From contig DASXUC010000053.1 in assembly GCA_036505015.1 (NCBI GenBank), positions 1-64,000 of the forward strand: a DNA stretch of 64,000 nt, in the 5' to 3' direction. This DNA is from DASXUC01 sp036505015 (GTDB lineage: Bacteria; Sysuimicrobiota; Sysuimicrobiia; Sysuimicrobiales; Kaftiobacteriaceae). The notes beneath the pieces were generated by a model. It saw nothing but the letters and a program-made list of their open reading frames with translations, had not been told where the DNA came from and did not search any database. The position numbers were made by a program, and so were the translations under genes. Positions 33,546-41,657 of the stretch are shown here, in pieces; position 1 is the first letter of the stretch; the number at the start of each line of letters is the position of its first letter.

Positions 33546-34754
33546 CTAGGTTCCTCCTTGCTCGTGGATCAACTGGAGTGCGATCGCTGCATATCCACGG
33601 GCCGCCATCACCAACTGCGTAACTTCGACATACTCGTCGACCCGGTGAGCAAGTTCTTCGTTTCCCGGTCCGAAACCGATCGTAGGAGTGTGGAGGCGTC
33701 CCGCACTGCCGCTGCCGTTCGTGCAGAAGGCATAGTGCGTCAGCTCAGGAGCGATCCCGACCTGTGCAAGACCTGTCCCTGCGGCGCGCACGATCTCGGC
33801 TGTGTCATCGAAAAACCATGCTGGTGCGAAATTCGGAGCGGTGACTCGCTGTCCTGTGTACGTGAGAAAATCATCCTCAGCGATCGTCGCTCTGCCTGAA
33901 GCCCCGCTTCCCGAGAGAGCCCGATCCATCGCTGCTCGAACTTGGTTAAGGACCTCGTCTTCGGTCTCTCCGGGCAGCGTGCGCCTGTCGAAGGTCGCGG
34001 CGCAGAAATCGGGCACAACCGAGAGTCCGGGGTACGGTTCGGATTTGACGTCCGTTAGAACGAGGATTCCCTCTCCTAGCACGTTGTGGCGTGGACAGGG
34101 CATGTCTCGCAGAGCCCGCACGACATCCACCATCGCTTGTGCGGCATTGACACCGAGATCGGGGCGGGAAGAGTGGGTGGGGCGTCCGAACACGTCAACC
34201 TTCACCTCCATCCGGCCGCGCTGCCCGCGGGCGATCTTTAGGGAGGTAGCTTCGCAGATGACGACATAGTCAGGATGAACTTGTTCGGCCACATAGATCA
34301 GGGCGGGTCCCTCCACGAGCTCCTCGGCAACCGACGCCGAGACGACCACTTTGCCTCGTTGCAGTTGTTCCTTAAGCAGGGAAATGCCGTAGACTGCCGC
34401 CGCGAGGGGGCCCTTCATGTCCATCGCCCCACGTCCATAGAGCCGTTCGCCGCGACGCTCCCCCCAGGGATTGTAAGACCATTCTTCCGGCCGAGTCACG
34501 CCGACCGTGTCCATATGAGCGTCGACGAGCACGCAGGGGCCGGAACCTGCGTCGAGCGACCCCAGAACGTTGCCCCAGGAATCGACATGCACCGTAAAGC
34601 CCAGTTTGGTCATTTCGTCTTCCACGAGCCTGGCGACCCCAGCCTCCTGACCAGATGGGCTCTGCACGCGAACTAGGCGCGCCGCGAACTCCACAACGTC
34701 CCCTGAGGTCCCTTCAATCAGATTCGGCACGTCAACGGGCCGGGCCATACTCAC
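33546..34754 (-). CDS. M20 family metallopeptidase (ArgE/DapE/CPG2 type)
   Basis: A 402-residue zinc enzyme. The metal ligands lie in VDAHMDTV, YGRGAMDMKG, the catalytic EE pair of ASVAEELVEG, CEATS and the C-terminal histidine region. The dimerisation-lid sequence PTHSSRPDLGVNA is intact. The family removes N-acyl groups or cleaves dipeptides. GTG 34754 overlaps the aspartate dehydrogenase stop by 4 bases; ATG 34748 is an alternative. The tight coupling suggests that its product (perhaps aspartate or a related amino acid) feeds the dehydrogenase. Confidence 0.9.
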   Translation of the reverse strand: MSMARPVDVPNLIEGTSGDVVEFAARLVRVQSPSGQEAGVARLVEDEMTKLGFTVHVDSWGNVLGSLDAGSGPCVLVDAHMDTVGVTRPEEWSYNPWGERRGERLYGRGAMDMKGPLAAAVYGISLLKEQLQRGKVVVSASVAEELVEGPALIYVAEQVHPDYVVICEATSLKIARGQRGRMEVKVDVFGRPTHSSRPDLGVNAAQAMVDVVRALRDMPCPRHNVLGEGILVLTDVKSEPYPGLSVVPDFCAATFDRRTLPGETEDEVLNQVRAAMDRALSGSGASGRATIAEDDFLTYTGQRVTAPNFAPAWFFDDTAEIVRAAGTGLAQVGIAPELTHYAFCTNGSGSAGRLHTPTIGFGPGNEELAHRVDEYVEVTQLVMAARGYAAIALQLIHEQGGT

Positions 34755-35590
34755 AACGCCTTCAAGACGTGCGCGGTATTCAAATTGGCCACGGTAGACA
34801 ACACGCTCATCGCCGCCAGCATTGAAGTACCAGGATTGTCTGGATGGGGAGAGCTTTCGAAACGCAGGACGAGGTTACAAGAGGGCCCTCGCGCAAACAC
34901 CTCGTGCCGGGTACGATCAATTTCGGGATCCGCGATGACCTCAACTCGCGTCCGATCGAAACCGATACCGGCAAGGCTAACCGCCGCCGCCACATTTAGA
35001 GTTTTCGGATACCTGGTAACCGCTTCACGTGCGCTGCCGACAAATAGAACCGCCGGCGCCAGCAGCGACCGGTCTTCTTCTCGAGCATGCCCGTCATGCT
35101 CGTTAGAGAAGGCCCGCGGATGCTTCCGTGTCACGACGAGGACGTCATCAAGGCCCGCGCTAGAAGCAGCCGCTTGAAGTGCATCAAGGCCACCGATAGC
35201 TCCGGATGGGAAGAGAACCCGACAGCCGTTCCGTTTGGCTAAGGCGACCAGGTACCCGCGAAAGTTATCGTTTCCCAGGACGCCGACACTGGCGATGAGA
35301 AGGTCCAGTCCTGCGTCGAGAACAGCGGGGCCATAGTCCGCTACGGCCTGTTGGCTGGCCGCCTCAACGACTACTTCCGGATTGGTGTCGATGAGAGCGG
35401 CGGGGTTGTCGACAAGAGGACAGTCACCCTGATCGGCAAACGCCTGCGTTCGGATATCTCTGCGTCGAACGGCAATCGCAGTCAGGCGGATTCTCGGCAG
35501 ACGGCCTGTTTTGATCGCATCGATCAGCATTGACCCGATGGCCCCGCACCCAACCAATGCGACGCGCTCCGCCTGAAATACCTCACCCAT
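34751..35590 (-). CDS. nadX: L-aspartate dehydrogenase-like enzyme
   Basis: A 279-residue protein of the aspartate dehydrogenase family. The NAD(P)-binding motif is VALVGCGAIGSML at residues 9-21, and DLLIASVGVL, LFPSGAIGGLDAL and the C-terminal NPGTSMLAAMSVLS block match the family. It oxidises aspartate to iminoaspartate, releasing oxaloacetate and ammonia, or supplies iminoaspartate for NAD synthesis. As no nadA or nadC lies nearby and peptidases surround it, a catabolic role is favoured. It is the first gene of the minus-strand operon and is divergent from the DauR-like regulator. Confidence 0.85.
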   Translation of the reverse strand: MGEVFQAERVALVGCGAIGSMLIDAIKTGRLPRIRLTAIAVRRRDIRTQAFADQGDCPLVDNPAALIDTNPEVVVEAASQQAVADYGPAVLDAGLDLLIASVGVLGNDNFRGYLVALAKRNGCRVLFPSGAIGGLDALQAAASSAGLDDVLVVTRKHPRAFSNEHDGHAREEDRSLLAPAVLFVGSAREAVTRYPKTLNVAAAVSLAGIGFDRTRVEVIADPEIDRTRHEVFARGPSCNLVLRFESSPHPDNPGTSMLAAMSVLSTVANLNTAHVLKAL

Positions 35591-35697
35591 GATTCAGAAT
35601 CTTCCGTGAGATGGTGTCAAAGGGGACCGAGCTAGTCGATATCTTCCTCCGGAAACCCCAGTAGTCGTCTACCGCAGTCTTTCACAGCGAAGACTAA

Positions 35698-35732
35698 TTG
35701 TCAACATCCCACAAATATCTTGACAAATTGTC
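35698..35732. promoter_or_regulatory. operator-like half-sites in the divergent promoter region
   Basis: TTGTCAA (35698-35704) and TTGACAA (35720-35726) form an inverted repeat with a 15-base gap, and a third half-site TTGTC follows at 35728-35732. TTGACA reads as a possible -35 box on both strands. No convincing -10 boxes were found. The position between the two divergent arms of the cluster makes this the likely target of the adjacent regulator. Confidence 0.5.
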
Positions 35733-35739
35733 CACACGC

Positions 35740-36543
35740 ATGCCAAATTATGAAGCGGGTGAATCGATCACTGTGAGGAAGAACGGATCTCAGACACGGC
35801 AAGCGTCAACGCTGGTTGCTCAGAAGGTTCGGAGCAATCCCCCGCCCAGGCATCGGCAGCGTACGCCGCGTAAAGCCAGCGTCGGTCTGTCTCGGGACGC
35901 ACTCTTTGAGTTTCTCAAGCCCATTGCCGCCGCAATTCAGCAGACATTCGGCCCCATTTGCGAGACCGTGATCCATGATTTTGCCGACGTGGAGCATTCC
36001 ATCATCTGGATTCAGGGAAACGTCACCGGTCGAACTGTGGGTGGAACGCTGAGCGAAATCGGGCTCGCGATGCTGCGGGAGGGACAGACCGAAACCGACA
36101 AGATCAACTACGTGCGGAACGCTCGCGACCGCAGGCTCATCAAATCCACCACGGTGCCCTTGAGGGATCCCGCCGGCAAGGTCTTCGGCTGCTTCTGCAT
36201 CAACCTCGACATCACCCACTTGCTTGCCGGATCGACTGCGCTGCAGGGCCTCCTGGACATGCGAGATGAGCTTCGAGAGATTCGCTTCAGTGATCGGATC
36301 AGCGAAGTCCTGGTCGAGATGATCAGAGGCGCAGAAAACGAAATCGGCCGTCCGGCAAAGGCCATGAAGCGGAATGATCGCGAAACGTTCATTCGCCGTC
36401 TTGAAGCGCGAGGCGCGTTCGCCATCCGACGTTCGGTCCCGACGCTTGCCGCATACCTGGGTGTCTCACGCGCCACTCTTTATAAATATCTGGATGGGAT
36501 CCGTGATGGAAAGAAGCGTGTGACCTCCTCGAAAACCGACTAG
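35740..36543 (+). CDS. YheO/DauR-family transcriptional regulator
   Basis: About 267 residues. After a basic, probably disordered N terminus, a YheO-type PAS-like sensor domain starts at LSRDALFEFLKPIAAAI and includes ETVIHDFADVEHSIIWI and a DAxGxVFGCFCINLD-type end. The C-terminal 60 residues carry a helix-turn-helix (RRSVPTLAAYLGVSRATLYKYL). DauR of this family represses D-arginine catabolism in Pseudomonas, so a small amino-acid ligand is plausible. The start is uncertain: TTG 35698, ATG 35740 and GTG 35773 are all open, and the first lies inside the operator-like repeats. It sits between the two divergent arms of the scavenging cluster. Confidence 0.82.
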   Translation: MPNYEAGESITVRKNGSQTRQASTLVAQKVRSNPPPRHRQRTPRKASVGLSRDALFEFLKPIAAAIQQTFGPICETVIHDFADVEHSIIWIQGNVTGRTVGGTLSEIGLAMLREGQTETDKINYVRNARDRRLIKSTTVPLRDPAGKVFGCFCINLDITHLLAGSTALQGLLDMRDELREIRFSDRISEVLVEMIRGAENEIGRPAKAMKRNDRETFIRRLEARGAFAIRRSVPTLAAYLGVSRATLYKYLDGIRDGKKRVTSSKTD

Positions 36544-36597
36544 CACAATATCGAAGAGGGTCTGGGGAGTCTGAAAAATACGGGGGTGGGCGGGACC

Positions 36598-38097
36598 ATG
36601 GTGCGCTACATCGCGTGTCTGGTTGCTCTGCTGATGGTCGTTGGCTTACCGGTTGCTTATGACCCGAAACCCGTCGCCGCGCAGGGCAGGGATCCGTTAA
36701 CAGTGGTCGTGGCCCTCGGCGCGGACGCATCGACTAATGATCCCTCGTATGCGGGTGGGGCCTCAGGATACATCATCCTCAATCAACTCTTCGAACCTCT
36801 TGTCGGGCGGAATGACAACATGGATGTGCAGGCTGTGCTTGCTGAGTCGTGGAGGACCGTTGGTCTGCTGACATGGCAGTTCAAGCTTCGCCGGGGGGTG
36901 AAGTTTCACAGCGGGGCGCCGTTTGATGCGAATGCCGTCAAGTTCTCGTTTGATCGCCTCTACGAGGTCAATCGGACGGGGCGAACGGTGTTTGATATTC
37001 CTCTAAGTTTGGTGAAGGTCGTCGATCAATACACCGTCAACGTTGTGACCAAGACGCCCGTAGCGAACCTGCCGTACTACCTTTGGCAAATCTACATGAT
37101 CGACCCCACGGTATACGGAGAGAGCAAGAGTCCGATAACGGACAAATCTTCCGGCACCGGTCCCTTCAAGTTCGTCGAATGGGTCCGCGACGATCACTTC
37201 ACCATGGTGGCGAATAAGGACTATTGGGGCGGCGCCCCTCAAATCTCCAGAGTGACCTTTCGGCCGATTCCCGAGGACTCTACAAGATTGTCCGAGCTGT
37301 TGACAGGTGCGGTGGACATCATTCAGAACGTGCCGCCCGACCAGGTCTCACGGATTGCGACTGCGACGACCCAGCTCGTGGTCGCTCCCGGTGGGCGCGC
37401 TGTGCACGCCGTTCTGGCGTCCAACAGACCGCCGTTCAACGACGTTCGTGTGCGCCGCGCGGTGAACTACGCGGTCGACGTGCGTACGATGAACCGGCAA
37501 CTCCTGGGTGGCTATGGCGAGCCGTATGGGGCTGTGGCAATGCCCCCACGGGATAACCCAAAGCTGAAACCCTATCCGTACGATCCCCAGAAGGCGAAGG
37601 CCCTGATGGCCGAAGCCGGCTATGCGGCGGGATTCGCAGTAACGCTGCAGACACCTCGCGGGAACTACCTCAAGGATGCAGAGACGGCTCAAGCGATTGC
37701 CGGTTACCTGGAGAATGTTGGCATCAAGGTCACCGTGGAGGTATTGGCGCCTTCTGTATTTCGAACTATTACGGATCAAGACCGCTACAAGGAGATGGCT
37801 CTCCGCGGCGACACCGGCTACTACGACGGGCAGGGGGAGCTCGCTTGGGCACTCCCGGAGATCGCCAGGAACGGTTGGGAGAACAAGGAGTTTAGGCAGG
37901 TTTTCAATACCCTCGTGCTGACCTTCGACCCGGCTCGTCGAAAGGCATTAATCTTGAAAGCCCAGGAAATTGTCTTCAACGAGGCGCCGTGGCTCTTTCT
38001 CTGGAGGCAGCCTGGGCTGTGGGGCACGAACAAGCGCGTGAACTGGCGGGCGCGGCGGGACGAGCGTATCTTCCTGAAGACTGCCACGGTGAGGTAA
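36598..38097 (+). CDS. ABC transporter substrate-binding protein, family 5 (peptide)
   Basis: A 499-residue exported protein with a signal peptide (about residues 1-28) and the family-5 fold. PLTVVVALGADASTNDP, the LAESW...WQFKLRRGVKFHSGAPFDA block and ENxxFRQVFN-like C-terminal elements match DppA/OppA-type receptors. It delivers peptides or other amphipathic ligands to the DppBC permeases, here probably the pair at 31.6-33.5 kb on the opposite strand. ATG 36598 is chosen; GTG 36586 would add four residues. Confidence 0.92.
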   Translation: MVRYIACLVALLMVVGLPVAYDPKPVAAQGRDPLTVVVALGADASTNDPSYAGGASGYIILNQLFEPLVGRNDNMDVQAVLAESWRTVGLLTWQFKLRRGVKFHSGAPFDANAVKFSFDRLYEVNRTGRTVFDIPLSLVKVVDQYTVNVVTKTPVANLPYYLWQIYMIDPTVYGESKSPITDKSSGTGPFKFVEWVRDDHFTMVANKDYWGGAPQISRVTFRPIPEDSTRLSELLTGAVDIIQNVPPDQVSRIATATTQLVVAPGGRAVHAVLASNRPPFNDVRVRRAVNYAVDVRTMNRQLLGGYGEPYGAVAMPPRDNPKLKPYPYDPQKAKALMAEAGYAAGFAVTLQTPRGNYLKDAETAQAIAGYLENVGIKVTVEVLAPSVFRTITDQDRYKEMALRGDTGYYDGQGELAWALPEIARNGWENKEFRQVFNTLVLTFDPARRKALILKAQEIVFNEAPWLFLWRQPGLWGTNKRVNWRARRDERIFLKTATVR

Positions 38098-38160
38098 GCG
38101 CAGGGCCTTCTAGCCGTCCAGCGTGGGCAGCGACCAGCGCCCGGGAAAGGGGTACTGATC

Positions 38161-39486
38161 ATGAGTACGCAGGTTGACAAGGTTGTCAAGGAGATGGTCT
38201 CGGAGGACGAGATCATCGAATTGGAAAAGAACCTCATCCGTATTCCGAGCTATACACTGCAGGAGGGGCAGCTGGCGGAGTTCATACGAGCGTTCCTGAG
38301 TTCTGCGGGAATAGACGCCGAACTGCAAGACGTCCCCATACCCGAGTTCATCCAGTCTCACAATTTTCCCCCAAGGCTGACGACTCACCCCGGCGAGGCC
38401 CCCGCCGTGGGGCACAACGTGGTGGCAGTGCTGCCTGGCAGTGGACAAGGACCGAGCCTGATGTTCTGCGGTCATATGGACAGTACTGGAAATACGATCG
38501 ATGCCAACGGCCGCGTCGCTGAGGATTTCACAGGGTGGAAACGTGACCCCCATAGGCCCGTCGTCGAAGATGGCCGCATCTACGGCAAGGGAGCCGTCGA
38601 TGAAAAGGGCGGTTTGAGTGCTATGCTTTCGACCGCGGTGGCGATCAAGAGGGCTGGCTTACGACCGAAGGGCGACATCTATTTCTGCCCCGTGATGGGC
38701 CATAAGACGCTCAACATAGGGGTCAAGCATTTGATGAAGCAGGGCATTCGCACGACCTATGGCATTTGTACTGAAAATGCCGGCAACTGGATCGTTCCCG
38801 CGCATGTCGGATCAGTGCGGGCGGAGGTACACGTACATGGCGTGAATCCTACTTCGATGCGCTACACACTCCCGGAGACAAAAGACAAAGCGTCGGGATT
38901 TGCGAACGCGATGCGGTTTGTTCAGACCTTAGGCATGGAAGGCGTTCGACACCCCGACGACGGATGGCTGACCTTCAAGCGCCACCCTGTTCTTCAAGAG
39001 TATCCAAATCACCGCGTGAACTATATGAATCCCAAGGGATTGAAACACATAGTGGTTGGCCTGTTGATCAAAACCGTGCCCGGCATGACGCCAGAGACGT
39101 GCAAGGTAGACTTGGAACGCCTGCTCGATCGTTTGAAGGAGCAACATCCTGATTTTGTCGCTAGCGAAGTGGCGGTCCAACAAGGTGTTCCTCCACTGGA
39201 CACTCCATTCACGTCCCCCGTGGTGAAAGCGCTTGCTGCCGCCTACTCGACCGTGACGGGCGACGAAGCGCGGATTGGTCTCGAGGGCCGCGTCGGTTCC
39301 TTCGCAGATAGCGGCGTCATGGCAGAAGCCGGCATTGAGACCTGTATTTTTGGCCCTGGGTATTTGCATGGTGCCGGGGTGGCGCCGCTCCGCGGGGAAG
39401 CGCCGCCGGATGAGTGGATCTCGGTCGCGGAGCTAGTCGATGCAGCTCGCACCATGACTCTGGCAGCGGTGGATCTCTCCTGCTGA
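38161..39486 (+). CDS. M20 family metallopeptidase (ArgE/DapE-like)
   Basis: A 441-residue M20 enzyme. The first metal-binding histidine is in MFCGHMDSTG, the bridging aspartate in YGKGAVDEKGG, and an acidic region CTENAGNW replaces the classic CEPT. The segment expected to contain the catalytic EE pair reads VMGHKTLNIG, without two adjacent glutamates, so activity may be unusual. It lies 63 bases after the substrate-binding protein gene and heads a run of four hydrolase genes on the plus strand. Confidence 0.82.
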   Translation: MSTQVDKVVKEMVSEDEIIELEKNLIRIPSYTLQEGQLAEFIRAFLSSAGIDAELQDVPIPEFIQSHNFPPRLTTHPGEAPAVGHNVVAVLPGSGQGPSLMFCGHMDSTGNTIDANGRVAEDFTGWKRDPHRPVVEDGRIYGKGAVDEKGGLSAMLSTAVAIKRAGLRPKGDIYFCPVMGHKTLNIGVKHLMKQGIRTTYGICTENAGNWIVPAHVGSVRAEVHVHGVNPTSMRYTLPETKDKASGFANAMRFVQTLGMEGVRHPDDGWLTFKRHPVLQEYPNHRVNYMNPKGLKHIVVGLLIKTVPGMTPETCKVDLERLLDRLKEQHPDFVASEVAVQQGVPPLDTPFTSPVVKALAAAYSTVTGDEARIGLEGRVGSFADSGVMAEAGIETCIFGPGYLHGAGVAPLRGEAPPDEWISVAELVDAARTMTLAAVDLSC

Positions 39487-39524
39487 GCGGCCGCGAGAAT
39501 GAGCAAATCAAGGAAGCGGCGTTC

Positions 39525-40595
39525 ATGAAGCAATCGATTTACGAGCTGCTTCGCGAGCTGACAGCTCTTGATGGAGTGTCGGGGCAGGAGACGCAAGTCG
39601 TGCGTCGGCTGGCGGAGATCATCCGGCCGGGGGTCGATGAGGTCACGGTCGATCAAATGGGGAACCTGTACGCGTTCCGGCGGGGGCCGCGGCCCGGACC
39701 GACGCTAGCTCTCTTTGCCCACAGCGACGAGATTGGCATGGTTGTCAAATCCATCGATCCGAATGGGTTCATTCGGTTTCACACCATCGGCGGCACGCCT
39801 CCCGCCGTGCTGCCCGCACGGACCGTGCGGATCGCCGGGCGTCATCTGGGCGTCATCGGCATCAAGCCCGGTCATTATCAGACGGCTGAAGATGTCAGCC
39901 GGGTAAAGAGTGTGGCGGAGAGTTATGTTGATGTTGGGGCGCGAAGCGCGGCCGAGGTCGACGCGATGGGAATCCGCGTGGGCGATCCGATCGTCTTGGT
40001 CGCCCCGCTGACGCGGCTTACCCATAACTCAGATCTCGTGTTCGGCAAGGGTGTCGATAATCGTATCGCGTGTGCGCTCCTGGCCCGTCTCTTTCTCGAC
40101 GACATCAATGTTCCGGCTGGCGCCTGTGTCGGGGTGGTCACCGTCCAGGAAGAAGTCGGTCAGCGGGGAGCCCGCGTCGCCGCCCATCGGCTGCAGCCCA
40201 ATCTGGCCATCGTCGTGGACACGATGCCCGCAGCCGGCACGCCGGACATGCGCCGTGATGTTGAGCTGGACGTTACCATGGGAAGTGGGCCGGTATTTCA
40301 GCTCATGACTCGAGGCTATCTGATGCCGCCCGGTGTGAGGAACTTCCTCACCCAGGTGGCCGAGGCGGAAGGCATCCCATACCAGACTTCCACCGCGAAC
40401 ACCAGCAACACCGATGCGGCGGTCATTCAGGTCGCTGACAAGGGGATCCACACAGGGATCATTGCATTGCCCCGGCGGTACTCCCACTCTCCGGTCGAGA
40501 TGCTCGATCTGAACGACGCCGCGAACGCTCTGCGGTTGCTCAAAGCCATCGTTGGTCAGATTGAGGAACTGCCCGAGATGGGTCTGGTGGACTAA
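39525..40595 (+). CDS. M42 family aminopeptidase
   Basis: A 356-residue cobalt/zinc peptidase of the M42 (FrvX/CelM) type. LTALDGVSGQE and DQMGNLYAF open the fold; ligands include ALFAHSDEIG, GKGVDNRIAC, TVQEEVGQRGA with the catalytic glutamates, VVDT and the final PRRYSHSPVEM. It removes N-terminal residues from short peptides in the cytoplasm. AAGGAAG lies eight bases before ATG 39525. It complements the importer and M20 enzymes of the cluster. Confidence 0.9.
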   Translation: MKQSIYELLRELTALDGVSGQETQVVRRLAEIIRPGVDEVTVDQMGNLYAFRRGPRPGPTLALFAHSDEIGMVVKSIDPNGFIRFHTIGGTPPAVLPARTVRIAGRHLGVIGIKPGHYQTAEDVSRVKSVAESYVDVGARSAAEVDAMGIRVGDPIVLVAPLTRLTHNSDLVFGKGVDNRIACALLARLFLDDINVPAGACVGVVTVQEEVGQRGARVAAHRLQPNLAIVVDTMPAAGTPDMRRDVELDVTMGSGPVFQLMTRGYLMPPGVRNFLTQVAEAEGIPYQTSTANTSNTDAAVIQVADKGIHTGIIALPRRYSHSPVEMLDLNDAANALRLLKAIVGQIEELPEMGLVD

Positions 40596-40619
40596 CACCA
40601 CGCCCCAAGATCATAACTC

Positions 40620-41597
40620 ATGCTTTTGCCGAAAGTGCACATGATAGCGACGGGCGGGACAATTGCTGGAAAGTTGGGGCCATCAGGAGAGGTGACGCCT
40701 AGTCTAACCGCACGGGAACTGTTGAGCCGAGTCCCCGCGATAGACAACTACGCGTTGTTGTCATCTGAGGATTTTCTCCAAGTAAGTAGTAGAAATATTG
40801 GCTTTCGCGAGATGATGGCCTTGGCACGGCGAGTTGAGCAGGTCCTGTCCGATCGCGATGTTGGTGGAGTCGTGATCACCCATGGAACTGCCACGTTAGA
40901 GCACACCGCCTACTTCCTCGACATTGTGCTGGGCCATGACCGCCCGGTGGTGCTCACCGGAGCCATGCGAAACCCAACTCTCCCCAGTGACGACGGCCCA
41001 CTGAACCTGCTCGATGCCATCCAAGTGGCCGCGTGCGATAGGTCGCGAGGACTTGGGGTCCTCGTTGTGATGCATGGGTTCGTCTACTCTGCACGGGATG
41101 TTACCAAGTGCCATTCCACGAACATTGGCGCTTTCCAGTCTCCGGAATTTGGCCCCCTCGGCGCCGTTGATGGGGACCACGTGTTCTATGCTCGGCGGCC
41201 ATTTCTACGGTATCCTGCTGTGACGCCAAAGGAGATCACGGCAAGGGTTGAACGAATTCCCAACGTCCTTGCCGCGGCTGACTTGCCTACGGCTCTTGAA
41301 AAGGGGATAGACGGAGTCGTCGTCGAGGGAGTCGCGCTCGTTCAGCGGCATCCTGAACTATTCACCGGCGCGGTCGCTCAAGGCGTGGTGATAGTGGTGG
41401 CCAATCCCTTTCTTATGGGGCGGCTACCCCGCCGCATGACCTCCCGTGGCCAGGGTGGCGAATCTAACTTGATAGATGGCGGTATTGTGTGGGCGGAAAC
41501 TTCTGCAGTAAGGGCATGGATCAAGTTATCGATTGCCATGAGCGCTGGCCTAAGCAAGACTCAGATCCGTGAGTTGTTTCATTCGGAGCGGCAGTGA
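40620..41597 (+). CDS. L-asparaginase-family protein lacking the conserved substrate aspartate
   Basis: A 325-residue protein of the bacterial asparaginase fold. The first catalytic threonine is in MIATGGTIAGKLG, the second in ITHGTATLEHTAYFLD. In asparaginases the latter motif is HGTDT, where the aspartate (D90 in E. coli AnsB) binds the substrate amino group; here it is alanine. The catalytic lysine is present in SARDVTKCHSTN. No signal peptide is visible, so it is cytoplasmic. It may hydrolyse an amide or beta-linked substrate without a free alpha-amino group, such as an N-acylated or peptidyl asparagine. This fits its place among M20 and M42 hydrolases. Confidence 0.85.
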   Translation: MLLPKVHMIATGGTIAGKLGPSGEVTPSLTARELLSRVPAIDNYALLSSEDFLQVSSRNIGFREMMALARRVEQVLSDRDVGGVVITHGTATLEHTAYFLDIVLGHDRPVVLTGAMRNPTLPSDDGPLNLLDAIQVAACDRSRGLGVLVVMHGFVYSARDVTKCHSTNIGAFQSPEFGPLGAVDGDHVFYARRPFLRYPAVTPKEITARVERIPNVLAAADLPTALEKGIDGVVVEGVALVQRHPELFTGAVAQGVVIVVANPFLMGRLPRRMTSRGQGGESNLIDGGIVWAETSAVRAWIKLSIAMSAGLSKTQIRELFHSERQ

Positions 41598-41657
41598 CGT
41601 GTGCCCACGAGGCTTGGTTGAGCCTAGGGCAATAGAAATTGCTCCGGGGGTCATGTT

